Shown in pieces: positions 53,741-63,997 of a stretch of 64,000 nt of DNA. The first letter of the stretch is position 1. Each line of letters begins with the position of its first letter. Position numbers and translations under genes: made by a program. Origin of the DNA: Heloderma charlesbogerti. Its lineage: Eukaryota; Chordata; Lepidosauria; Squamata; Helodermatidae. Location of the stretch: NCBI GenBank assembly GCA_026122225.1, contig JANEZZ010001677.1, forward strand, positions 1,230,501 to 1,294,500, read 5' to 3'. The notes below the pieces were generated by a model. The model did not search any database and was not told where the DNA came from. It worked only from the letters and a program-made list of their open reading frames with translations.

Positions 53741-54699
53741 TAGTGTGGTTTAAATGTTAAGATTTAAAACAAATTCAAAGCTTTAGTTGGGTTGTTTTTT
53801 AAAACTGGGATACTTGTAAATATTTTAATATGTGACAACTTAATAGCATACATTTACTTTGAATTATTTAGATTTTAAAAGGGAGAAAGAAGGTGCTGAA
53901 AACCATTAACATGCCCATCTTAGCATGCCTGAAAGGGCTGTGAGTATAAATATTTGTGCTTCCCAAGAAGAAGAGTTAATTACAGCTTTTAGATTTGACT
54001 ATTACTATATCCATTCCAGTTCCCCCAATTTGACTTCTGCTGCATTCACTCAGGTTACTAAGTAATATTACAAAAGAATGCATTTCTAGAAGCAGGGGAA
54101 AAATTCCACAGAAAAAGACAGCAGTGGAAAATCTCTGAAATGGAAAACGTTTCCACCCCATATCACTGAGCACCACATCCCCATCGTGGGGGCTCACTTC
54201 CCTCTCAGCTGACAGACAACCCCGAAGAACAAACAGAAAAGCAGATGCGTGGAAGGAGCTCAGCTTTGGCTGCTTTCACAGACTTGAATGGCTCTTGGGA
54301 GCCTTTGGGGAAAGAGATGAAGCATCTCAAGCACAAAGCACAGACAGGGCAAGAGGGATGAGCCAACGCCACAATTCGTGGCCATCAAAGGCATTGAGAC
54401 AGCAGCGGGAAGGCCTGGCACGGAGAAGAGCAGAAAAGCAGAGGTCTAGAACAGGTGGAGAAGGACCACCATTTATTCCAAATCAGCCCCCTCCCCACCG
54501 AAGCAAATGAAGCAGCTGTCATAGGTCCTTGTTGCCTGAATTATGAAGCTCGGAGGATCTGAGAGGTCTCCACAGGACAGGAGCGCAAGCTAAATCGCGC
54601 CTCGTCATAGCTAGTTGGCCGCCTTCCCCTACCCACCCCAAATCAATCCCTGACAACTTTCAAGTCTTGCATTATCAGTCGCCCCACAAGTAACAGTGG
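53741..54699. other. AT-rich unique stretch, no gene seen
   Basis: No repeat or domain recognised. Confidence 0.4.
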
Positions 54700-55125
54700 C
54701 CTAGTTCACACATAACACTCACCCACAGTTTATTTAACCCGTGGTTAGTTGCCCTACTCAGGGTTTGTCCGGCAGACAATCAAACAAACCATGATTTGTT
54801 TTCTCAATCCCTGGGCTGTTTGCTTCCCTCCTCCTTTGCTCGCTTCGTCCCTGTATCCCAAATGCCTTTCCGGTGTTATTGTACCAGCTGTTTTTTTTTA
54901 CTACGCTTGCCTCTGTAGCCTGGTGAAACAGCCCATGAACAACCCACAGTTCTGGATTCAGATGTCATGACAACCCTGAAGTTCCCAGCCCAACAAGAAA
55001 ATATGGCTTCTCTTCCTGGACTGTTTGTGGTTAACAAACCATGGCTTGGTAGCGCAGCCCAGTTCGCACATCACAACAACCCAGAATTAAATAAACCATG
55101 GGTTAGCATTATGTGTGAACCACGT
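54700..55125. mobile_element. Nonautonomous DNA transposon with about 34-bp TIRs
   Basis: Left end GTTCACACATAACACTCACC... and, inverted, right end GTTCACACATAATGCTAACC..., both running on to GTTTATTTAA. The interior repeats 'aaccatg' and 'acaacccaca' motifs and has no transposase. Superfamily not assigned; the flanking target duplication was not resolved. Confidence 0.8.
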
Positions 55126-55139
55126 CAATGTGTCTCCAG

Positions 55140-55465
55140 GTCATGGCACGCGACTGGGCCTTCTCGGTAGTGGCACCCATCCTCTGGAATGCTCTCCCAA
55201 CGTGTGGTTCAAGAGGCAGATACGGTGGCGAGCTTCCAACTCCTCTTGAAGACGCATCTGTTTACTTGGGCTTTCCCTGACTCGTACGCGACCAAGACAC
55301 TGTTCCATTCAACTGATCTTCTCATTGCAACGTTCTTAATGTATATATATTTTTGTATTGTTTTTTAACACTGGTTTTTATATTTTATTAGATGGACTGC
55401 TGATGTAAATTGCTTAGAAGTTTTAGGATATCAAATGGCATAGAAGCTAAATAAATAAATATAAA
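55140..55465 (+). mobile_element. LINE 3' end (L2-like)
   Basis: 'gggccttctcggtagtggc', 'ctctggaatgctctcccaac', 'tcctcttgaagacgcatctg', T-rich part, 'atcaaatggcatagaagc' and an (AAAT)n tail. Confidence 0.7.
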
Positions 55466-55469
55466 TATA

Positions 55470-55815
55470 ACGACAGCAAACACCTTCTGCTGGCAGAGAA
55501 GAAGGGAGGGAAACAGCCCGGCTTTGAATATGCAGATGCAATAAGAGTCCAGAGCACAGCAGCAGCCTCCCGAGGCAACCTTTCCAGAGCATCACGGGAT
55601 ACCAGCCATATGACAGGTACCATATGACATCCAGGGCTATTTTTAGCCACCCTCATCATCACTTTGCAGTGAGCCAGGAGAGAAGAGAACAATTTCTGCC
55701 AAAAAAACGCCCTGTGGGCAACAACATTCCATTAGCGAGCACTCACCCTAATCAGAGGCAAAATAAATCATTACACAAGTTTAACAAAACCCTGACATTA
55801 CAATATCTCTGCCTG
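55470..55815. promoter_or_regulatory. Candidate conserved noncoding block with MEF2-like site
   Basis: Non-repetitive, balanced in composition. Contains CTATTTTTAG (55637-55646), a perfect match to the MEF2 consensus, two CATATG E-boxes close by and a CAGATG E-box. No frame or splice site explains it. Enhancer role is inference. Confidence 0.28.
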
Positions 55816-56066
55816 CAATCATGAAGAGGTGGGGAGGAACATGTCCGGGGGGTCGGGGGGGATGCGTTTCCCTTGTCGACTGCAAACTGGCTGCAAGCCA
55901 TGAATCCATCCCTAAACAAGTCCATCGGGGCCTGACAGAGCCGGTCTGATGGGGACTAGAGAGAGGCTGCCAGCAAAGGCAATGGAGCAGACTCAGACGT
56001 CAGAGAATTCTTGCTCTGTTGTGTCAAGAGGCCAACATAAAAGGACAACAATACCGCACATAGAAC
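55816..56066. other. Unique stretch, no gene seen
   Basis: No repeat or domain recognised. Confidence 0.4.
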
Positions 56067-56179
56067 AGCCTTCCCCAACCTCTGGATGCCTGTGGACTGC
56101 CATTCCCATACTCGCCAGCTTGGGGAATATGGGAATGGCAGTCCACACACATCCAGAGGGCATCGGGTTGGGGAAGGCT
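56067..56179. mobile_element. Palindromic MITE-1, best copy
   Basis: Terminal inverted repeats AGCCTTCCCCAACC (56067-56080) and GGTTGGGGAAGGCT (56166-56179) are perfect, and the inner arms 'tggactgccattcccata' pair as well. Confidence 0.85.
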
Positions 56180-56254
56180 CTTACAAGAAGCTAAGAGACT
56201 CCCATTTGCCCCAATACTAACCTGAGCGCCACTGCACCACACAGTGTTTTCTTT

Positions 56255-56510
56255 ATTCTAGTTGTCTTTATGGTATTCCTACCCTGCCTTTCTGCCAAGA
56301 AAACAGTGCTTGAGGAGGCTAGCAATAGTAAGAGCCAAAATTTAAAATAAAAACTTGGTTAAAACAATCATAAAACAAGGACATTAAATAAATACATTAA
56401 CAAAACGCACACACACAACAATAAAGGAAATACAAACAGCAGCCAACCCGACAGACCAGCTTACATGCCAAAGGCCTGCTTAAAAATAAACATTTCTGCC
56501 TATCAAGGAA
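56255..56510 (-). mobile_element. LINE 3' tail, minus strand
   Basis: 'atggtattcctaccctgcc' and 'aaaacttggttaaaacaatc' followed by A-rich DNA and 'gccaaaggcctgcttaaaa', the pattern of an inverted LINE 3' untranslated region. Confidence 0.5.
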
Positions 56511-56539
56511 GGATAACAGAGAGGGACCCAGGCCCAAAT

Positions 56540-56690
56540 CTCTGTTCGGGGCTCAGGGACACAGCTTGACTGAGTGACCTTGGACCAGTCACTCAGTCTC
56601 CACCTAACCTCCTGCGAGGGTAAAGGGAGTGGGAGGAGACCATGTCGGCCATCCTGACTCCATGGGAGGAAACATGGAATCACTCCTGCT
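56540..56690 (+). mobile_element. tRNA-SINE type 1, degraded 3' part
   Basis: 'gagtgaccttggaccagtc', 'tctccacctaacctcctgc' and 'ggagaccatgtcggccatc'. Confidence 0.45.
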
Positions 56691-57194
56691 ACTTCTGATT
56701 GTCAGGCTGTGAGCGACAATGCTTTATGTAGTCAAACCATCACCAGCCATGCACAAGAGAGGGGTATCAACAGGGTTTGTTGTCTGTGGCAACGTCCTGT
56801 TTTACGATGTTCCTCTAACTTGGGAGTTTTGTAAGTCACCCAGATTAATTGCATTGCAGGGTAGGACACAGGCTTATTAAGAAAGAATAGATAAACACTT
56901 ATGGCGCTGTTCATTCCACAAGGCAGACGGAAAGCCAAGGACGAGAGAGAGAAGGATGGAAGGCAGGACTGCAGATCCAAGGTTGCCTTGGGATCTGAGC
57001 TCACAAAACAAATCACACAAGAGAAAGATACTTTACAAAAAATGTGTGAAATACGTATGACTTTTCCGCTGCCACTGTTCATCAGTACCAAGGACAGAAC
57101 TTGGCTCCAGGCCGACATGAGCTCCTCATCTGGGGAGGTCAGACTAGAACTGCCCTCAGGTTCAGAAGCAGCGGAGAAGCGAGGCTCTTGAACA
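56691..57194. other. Unique stretch, no gene seen
   Basis: No repeat or domain recognised. Confidence 0.4.
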
Positions 57195-57535
57195 CAGACA
57201 GCAGCAGCTCCAGGTTTGGGGGGCCCTTGGGCAAGACCCCCTCCCCGGTGAGCCTCCCTTCTCACCCCCATGGTCACCAGCTCCTTCTCCTCCTCACGGC
57301 TGCTGCTTGCTTGCCTGCCAGCAGAGAGCCAGGGAGCGGAGGCCATGGCATCTGCTCCTCCTTATCACCACAGCTGCTGTTTGGGCCAGATCAAGAGGCA
57401 AGCGAACAAGCAGGTTGCAATGGGGAAGAGGAGGAGAACTCCAGGGGGCTCCTATCAGTGGGCCCCTGCTGGGGTGTGGGCCCTTGGCGCTGCACCAATC
57501 CTTGGTGCCACCCCTGAACACAGACCTGGCAGCTG
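57195..57535 (+). repeat. Unclassified interspersed repeat X, copy 2
   Basis: Inverted relative to 935-1165. Blocks: 'ggggcccttgggcaagacc', 'gcctcccttctcaccccc', 'gggaagaggaggagaactc' and 'cccctgctggggtgtgggcc'. Longer than copy 1 by an internal segment. No element class can be assigned. Confidence 0.55.
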
Positions 57536-58371
57536 AGAATATAGAGCCTGCAGCTGCGTCGCATGGGGAGATGCTGCCCTCTTGTGGCACGTTCCGCGTG
57601 GATCCAGCTCACCACTGAACAGACACCTGAGACCCACAGATTAGTAAGTTCTCTCTTAAAAATAGCCCCTATCTGAGCAAGTGAGGGCGTGCCTCCACAG
57701 GGCTATTTCCACCCAGAAGTCTTTGGAATTAGCTCAGTCTACAAGCTCGTATGTCCTCAGAACTACCTTGGTCGTCTTTCCAACTATCACAGGAAACTCA
57801 ACGTTTGGGAGAAGACAGGATCTCCTCTGTAATCAACCAGCAGGCACGGTCCTTGTCAAGGTACATCATTTCTACCTTATCTTCCCTTTTAATCAATCCA
57901 AGGAAACAGCAGCCATCTGGACTAGCTGTGGAAGGGTCTGAATTTTCAGCAAAATGTCATCTCTGCAGGCAGAAGGGAATTCAGGGAAGAGCAAAGGACA
58001 GTGCTAAGGCCTCGGACTGCTTCGTCTTAATGGGACAGCTATGAAGACAGATTTTGGCATAGTTGGTGGTATTTACTAACCCCCACACCACCCCAGGTTG
58101 ATGCATACACCCCAGTTTCTCAGCTTGCATTCAAGGGATCGTTTGCACATTTCATGTAATCACTTCTTTGCCACTTTCCACATCATCAGGGAAACAGGAA
58201 CCAATATGCAAAGGGGGGGGGGAGAAGCCTCCCTCCTGCAGAATGAGGAATGTTTCCTTAGCAATAACAAACAAGGGTTTGATTCATTCACACAGCAAGA
58301 ATGGACCAGGGAGGCCAAGTCTGTATCCTCCAGCCAGGACATGACATCACACTGCAGTGAAACACCCCCCC
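57536..58371. other. Unique stretch, no gene seen
   Basis: A G-run near 58216. No repeat or domain recognised. Confidence 0.35.
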
Positions 58372-58523
58372 AGAATCATAGAATGATAGAATAGTAGGGT
58401 TGGAAGGGGCCTACAAGACCATTGAGTCCAGCCCCCTGCTCAGTGCAGGAATCCAAGTCAGAACATCCCTGACAGGTGGCTGTCCAGCTTCATCTTGAAT
58501 GCCTCCAATGTGGGACAGCCCAC
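58372..58523 (-). mobile_element. CR1-A LINE 3' end
   Basis: 'agaatcatagaatgatagaa', 'ggttggaaggggcctacaag', 'gcaggaatccaagtcagaac' and 'gcctccaatgtgggacagcc'. Confidence 0.9.
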
Positions 58524-58699
58524 GATAACGTACATTGTCTCAAAACGCACACACTCCATGGTAATGCTAATGCAAAAACGGGTCCATTTCAGACTGTCTG
58601 CTACTGTGTGCGTATTTCAAGATGCCTCCAAGGAAAGTTCTTGCTGGGGGCTGGGCGGGGGTGGGGGGAATGGGGGACAGGAATCACTCCATAAAATAC

Positions 58700-59198
58700 T
58701 ACAGACTTGATTCTATTTTATAAATTTATTCTTGTTTTTTTCATCGGCTTCTTTGGGCACTGTCCTTTGCTACTCGCCTTTCAATCAGAAAAGGAGGTAG
58801 GCAAATGAGGAGCAAACAGAAATGTAAGCAATAAAATAACATTTCTGTTATCCACTCCCCAACATCTCCTTCTTCTATTCATAGTAAATTTGTTAAGGTT
58901 TGGAACCCCTTTGTTCCTTCACAGAACAATAAATATAAAGATCATGGTGAGAGCGCTTGGGTCGAAAGTGATATAACGCAACATACTTGTTAAATTCAAA
59001 TGTTTCGTTTAGAGACCTTCATATGTTTATTGATCATGGTAGGATTTTTTAAGTGAGTTATATTTTACTCAGATTTTTTTTTACTCTTCATAGAACAGTT
59101 GCATCACCTGTTTGCCCTTTACCGTTATATTCATTTTCTGTTAGCCACCTTGAGGCTTCAGCTATAAAAGAAGGATATAAACTTTTAAAATAAAAAAC
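58700..59198 (+). mobile_element. AT-rich stretch ending in a LINE-like 3' tail
   Basis: Ends 'gttagccaccttgaggcttc', 'agctataaaagaaggatat' and an AAAATAAAA tail. Only the last 100 bases are convincing as a LINE end. Confidence 0.4.
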
Positions 59199-59283
59199 AG
59201 TGCCATCCCATACATATTTAGACTGGAAAGTGTCCTACAGCTCCCAGCATCCCTAACCAGCCATGCTGGCTGGGGCCTGCGTC
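59199..59283. mobile_element. MITE-3, one arm
   Basis: 'tgccatcccatacatattta', 'gtcctacagctcccagcat' and 'ccatgctggctggggcc'. It adjoins the 3' end of the RNase H LINE. Confidence 0.55.
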
Positions 59284-59369
59284 TTCTTCTGGAGGCTTCA
59301 TGGAGAAGCAAGGGCCAAAGGCCCTATAACTGCCACCTACTGACGCCAGATTGGCTCCAGAAGTAACTC

Positions 59370-59590
59370 ACAAACTGCTGGCTAAGTTACCATTGAGCAT
59401 GAGCCACCAGATGGCAGAGAACACAGAAGACTGGATCGCACAGATCTTAAGGAGAGGTCCTACATCTGCAACAGGAGCTCCCCTATCCCTCAACATACGG
59501 AGAAAGGGCTCCCGTTCTTTTAGGTATTCTACACAATCCCACAGCACGTGATCCATTGTCTCTCATACTCCACAGGTTGCACAAATATCT
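59370..59590 (-). pseudogene. LINE ORF2 C-terminal CCHC motif, broken
   Basis: Peptide CATCGV, a stop, then ETMDHVLWDCVEYLKEREPF. The spacing of the two cysteines, histidine and cysteine is the CCHC motif found near the end of ORF2 in I, R1 and Jockey-type LINEs. One in-frame TGA splits it. About 60 further codons follow without clear motif. Confidence 0.75.
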
Positions 59591-59849
59591 GAATCCACCT
59601 GCCCAATACTGAATAGACTGCTTTGAACTGCACAGTCACCAGTCAATGCTCGAAAGAGACAAACTTGCCGAGCTCAACCAGGCTGATTAAACACTTTAAA
59701 GTCTTGCAAATTAGGGCGAAAGGAGAAGACCCTGCAACCAGTACAGCTCCCTTCCCAGGTGTTTTTTTTTTTTTGCCAACTGTGAGTACGCTCCCACAGC
59801 AGGCAGCTTTTAATTTCCCTATGAGATAGAGGGACTTGAACATCAATAA

Positions 59850-60180
59850 AGGTTCTATTTAAAGCCTGCTTTGCTGTATGGTCTGCCATTTCATTCCCAG
59901 TAATGCCAGTAGGAGCAGGTATCCAACAAAAGCCAGCCTACATGCCTGTTAAATGCAATTCTGAGCATAAGGCCCATGTTTCATTTACGAGGTTGTTCTT
60001 GCAATCTACACCACCAGATTGAATGGCTACCAACCCAGAAGGGGAATCGGACAAAGCAAGGGCATGGGCTGGATGAACCTCCATAACCCATTCTAGTGCC
60101 AAAATAATGGCCACCGATTCAGCGCTGAGCATGAATATATCCCAAGGACATTGTTTTAGCAGCCAGAGTGCCAATTTGGT
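59850..60180 (-). pseudogene. LINE RNase H domain, broken
   Basis: The block LSAESVAIILALEWV carries the conserved glutamate, followed by ALSDSPSGLVAIQSG with the conserved aspartate-serine, and after an in-frame TAG (59938-59940) by FCWIPAPTGITGNEMADHTAKQAL. The last is the W-P-H-x-G-x-x-GNE-x-AD block of RNase H with the histidine replaced by proline. The segment holding the first catalytic aspartate (near 60200) is frameshifted. The domain would cleave the RNA strand in RNA-DNA hybrids in an active element. Confidence 0.85.
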
Positions 60181-60879
60181 TCATTCCCATCTCACGAATA
60201 CCTACATCAACCACAGCGGGAGGCCACATCCACCATTAGGACTACAATTCCCCATTCTTGGAAACGGTTAAAGTCTTGATATTAGTTAACAGATTAAGGA
60301 CACTTAACTACATATGGGCTTTTATTTTTAAATTTCTTAGGATCTCCAAACTCCAAACAGTCATCAAAAAGATTACACAAAGGGTCCTCCTGTGGGATAT
60401 GTAACTTATCCCACAACATTATATCCAGGAATTCACAATGAAGGTCGCTTGGCCATTCTCCACTAGCTCCTTGTAGAACAGTGCAAGGAGTAGTAATAAA
60501 AGCACCATTAATAATTCTTAATGCCCTTGACTGTACCTTATCTAATTGATGTAGCGAAGTGGGAGAAACAGAGCCAGAAGCCCGGCAACCATAATCCAAT
60601 AATGGTCAAATACAGGCTCGATAAAACATCAATACAGTTTTCTTATCTGCTCCCAGGTACTTCCAGATATTGTTTTCAGCATATTTATCCTAAGACTACA
60701 TTTTTTAAGTGTCAAGTCTATGTGTGCTTTCCAAGTTAACTTTCGGTCAAAAATTACTCCTAGAAACTTAGAAATAGGCACCACTTGAAGGAGCATGTAA
60801 CTTCAAGACGACTAGATAGGCAACCATCTGACGGCAAAAGACCATCCCGACAGTTTTACTAAGGGAAAACTGAAATCCC

Positions 60880-61640
60880 CAGGAATTTCCTCATTCTTCC
60901 ACTTTGCTAAGAGCCAAATTTAGTCTAGAAACAACAACCTGCAAAGACCTACTATGAGCCCAGATCACACAATCACCTGCATACATACTAATGTCAACAC
61001 CACAAGGGAGGACTAGAGGAAGATCGTTAATCATGATATTAAAAAGGGAAGGACTAATGATACTTCCCTGGGGAATACCATTTTCCAAAGGCTGAGCTGT
61101 AGTTCAGACCCCACCCTAACTCTCAGTTGACGCCCAAATAAAACATCTCACAACCACCAAAAAATTCTACCTCTCAGACCCAATTGATAAAGCTTGTGTA
61201 ACAAGCCCTCTTTCCAAACCTTGTCATATGCTTTTTCTATATCCAGAAAGGCTGCTACAAAAAATCCTTTAGTACAAAAGGACTTCCAAATCTCTGTTTC
61301 TATGAGAATAATATTATCCATAACATGACGACTACGCCGAAATCCAGTTTGCTCCGGAGACAGTAAGCCACATTTTTCCATAAAAGCCATCAATCTAGAA
61401 TCAATCATATGCTCCATCACTTTACATAAACAAGAGGTGAGCGCTATGGGTCTATTGGAAGCCGGATCAGATATGGACTTTCCCAGTTTACCAATGGGGA
61501 GCTCAACTGCTTGCTTCCATCTTTTAGGAATCGTACCCTTCCTCCAAATTACATTATAAAAAGCCAGGAGAATTCTTTGACATTTACCAGGTAAACGTCG
61601 AAGCATTTCATAACTTATATCATCTTCCCCAAGGGAAGTA
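60880..61640 (-). pseudogene. LINE reverse transcriptase, broken
   Basis: Blocks in order: FYNVIWRKGTIPKRWKQAVE, RPIALTSCLCKVMEHMID, LSPEQTGFRRSRHVMDNI, VAAFLDIEKAYDKVW (first catalytic aspartate near 61242), then after a TGA (near 61147) and a one-base shift, ENGIPQGSIISPSLFNIMIND and MYAGDCVIWAHS. The canonical YADD is YAGD here (GGT at 60975-60977), a loss of a metal-binding aspartate. The wording of the blocks, such as FLDIEKAYD, is typical of the I-like LINE group and unlike the CR1 (FSKAFD) and L2 (LSSAFDT) copies in the same window. Confidence 0.92.
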
Positions 61641-61849
61641 TTTCTGCTCTAATTCAAAGCCTTCTCCAATTCCCAAAGAGCAAAATCTATATTCAATACA
61701 TCCTCAGTACAAGGGTGCCTATCCATCAAAAGAAGGAGGGGCTGTCTATGTTGGTCTCTGACCAATTATTCCCACCACTAACTTGTTGAAATACTCCTGC
61801 GAACAATTCAGCTTTTTGTGAATTGGAAATATAGACCTCTCCATCAAAA

Positions 61850-62340
61850 GTTAAAGCAAGAATGCCCTTATACTGGCTATAACCCCCTCCCTCTTCAATT
61901 GGTGATACACCAATGATACCAGCATATCCATTATAAGATTGCTGCAAAACCGGTGCCAGCTAGTCCTTTTAACATCCCTTGAAGTTCTTTTAACCAAAGC
62001 TCTACAGTGTTTATATTCTACCAGATTTTCTGATGTAAAGGGCTGTCTAACTCTCTGGTATGCTGCATTACGCATACTAATAACCCTACTACATTCTTCC
62101 ATCCACCAAGAAACAGCTACATGGGGCCTAGATTTTGGCTTACACTTTGGGATAGCCAGAGAGGCAGCATCTACTAAACCAGAGGTGATTTTATCACAAA
62201 AAAACTTCCACATCCCTTATATCAATCAGAGCTTCAAAGATACTTAGACATTTTTCCTGAAAAGTTTCCAGCTGGCTTTATTGACATTCCAATAAGAAAT
62301 CGAGCTATTATCAACTAATATTGTGACTACTAAAAGCACC
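61850..62340 (-). pseudogene. LINE ORF2 region between endonuclease and RT
   Basis: Reads ISYWNVNKASWKLF, then KITSGLVDAASLAIPK, VSWWMEECSRVISMRNAAYQRVRQ and a basic stretch. The WW-x-E-C-x-x-x-I-x-x-R-x-A pattern is the usual connector between endonuclease and RT in Jockey-, I- and R1-like LINEs. Frames are broken after 61850. Confidence 0.8.
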
Positions 62341-62342
62341 AC

Positions 62343-62457
62343 ATAGAATCATAGAATAGTAGGGTTGGAAGGGGCCTATAAGACCATCGAGCCCAAGCCC
62401 TGCTCAATGCAGGAATCCAGGTCAGAGCATCCCCGACAGGTGGCTGTCCAGCCTCAT
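62343..62457 (-). mobile_element. CR1-A tail nested in the RNase H LINE
   Basis: 'agaatcatagaatagtaggg', 'aggggcctataagaccatcg' and 'ggtggctgtccagcctcat' interrupt the endonuclease coding sequence. Reading frame remnants on both sides (KGPCII and GAFSSHN) belong together as the GDFN-like block. Confidence 0.92.
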
Positions 62458-62870
62458 ATAATACAAGGCCCTTTCATTCCAACTAAAACTTGACCCAAAC
62501 CCTCCACACTCAAAGGAAGGCAGGGATTATAAATATTAACCAACCGTAAAATTCTTGGGTCATTCCTTAGAGGAATATCCACTGATAACACTTCAAAATT
62601 TGTATCCAGTACAATCACCGCTACATGAATCAACGTCTCCCGTATACAAGTAGCCACGCCTCCTCCCATGCCAAACTCTCCATCCTTCCGAATAGAGACA
62701 AAACCCAGCAGCTTAAAATTTAAAGACCGTAACAACCAAGTTTCTTGCATACAAACAGTATCAGGTAAAATCTCTGAAAATGAGAGGAGGTCTTTCAGTT
62801 CTTGGCCACGGGCAACTGAACTATGTGCATTCCAGCTCCAAATTTCAAATCCAGCAGAATTGGATCTCAG
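62458..62870 (-). pseudogene. LINE APE endonuclease, N-terminal half
   Basis: IWSWNAHSSVARGQELKDLLSF carries the catalytic asparagine block, PDTVCMQETWLL the catalytic glutamate, and GMGGGVATCIRETL and LRLVNIYNPCLPLSVEG follow. This half is open from about 62860 to 62458. After the CR1-A insertion only GAFSSHN remains and the SDH block expected near the domain end is missing, so about 200 bases appear deleted. An active domain would nick target DNA. Confidence 0.88.
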
Positions 62871-62999
62871 GGCTACCTAACACCTCACAAATACGCTCCG
62901 TAGTTAAGTTTTCCACTCCCAGAAATTTTCCAGCTGCTTTTAAATAATCATAATTTTCTCGGTCTTCTTTTGGGTTTGAGCTGTGCAATTAATCACTTC

Positions 63000-63997
63000 T
63001 AGTACAAAAGCAACAAAGCGGTCCGTTTTAACCACCAGCAGATCTTTATCAGCAACCCCTCCCTCTGCTGAGAGAGCAGACGAGGACACTGTGGGAACAG
63101 AAAGGGGGTAACCACCCCACTCTCCCCTTTTTCCTGCTTCTTATAGCGCCCAACAGCAGTTGCGTAGGACTCATCCAGCTTCACTCTCATAGGTTGGATG
63201 TCCCAAGATCTCTGGGCAGCTGGACAACATCTAAACATGGGGCCATGAGATCCCCACCGTTACAGCAAGTTGGGGTAGGGGAGCCATCACACAGATGGAA
63301 TGAATGAGGACCCCCACACTTTCCACATCGTACATTATCCCGACATACCGCAGACACGGGCCCAAAGGCTTGACAACGAAAACAACAAAGGGGGGGAGGG
63401 ACATATGGCCTAATCCTAAAAGCCTGATATCCACGCTATAAATGCTCCGGGAGAGTTTGTCCCTTGATAGAGAAAAGAACAGTGGTTGAGGGAAGAATCT
63501 CGCCACCCTGTTTGCACGCAAAATGCTGGAGTCTCCCCACCAAAGCCTTTCTATTATGTGTCTCCGTAACTCCTAAAGGAATGCCCAAAACAACTCCACG
63601 TTTCTCAGCTTGGAAACAAGGAAGTTGACAAGAAATTCTAATCTTCCCTAATGTCCGTAGAAGCAGCAATGTTTCAGCCTGTTCTTTACTCCTGCATTCC
63701 ACGAACAAGTCTCCACCCTGCATATGACACGCACGGGCTACATCAGCCACAGCTTTTTTAATCCACCATGCTAATTTAGGGTTCACATCTCCCATTCCTC
63801 TTGAGTTAGAGACTTCACTACCACAAAAACTAAGATTTCTCCCTTTCCATAGGACAGACAGAGGGAGAAAATACTCTAACAGAATCTCCAGTTTTCTTCC
63901 TCTTCACTCGGTACCTCTCCCCTTCTTCCTCCTCACCTCAGTCCTCCGTAGGTCCCTCTGTACTTTGCCCTGACTCGGGCAAAGAGAGGTCCTCCAT
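63000..63997 (-). pseudogene. LINE ORF1 with CCHC zinc knuckles, broken
   Basis: A possible start at 63997 reads MEDLSLPESGQSTEG and stops soon after. From 63795 another frame reads LAWWIKKAVADVARA, GGDLFVECRSKEQAETLL and VVLGIPLGVTE, an RRM-like gag-type core. After a shift near a C run (63390) come CFRCQAFGPVSAVC, VRCGKCGGPHSFHLC and, after another shift, GSHGPMFRCCPAAQ: three knuckles with cysteine spacing of the CCHC type, the first with histidine changed to proline. In related elements ORF1 binds element RNA. The region upstream of 63997 lies outside the window. Confidence 0.85.
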
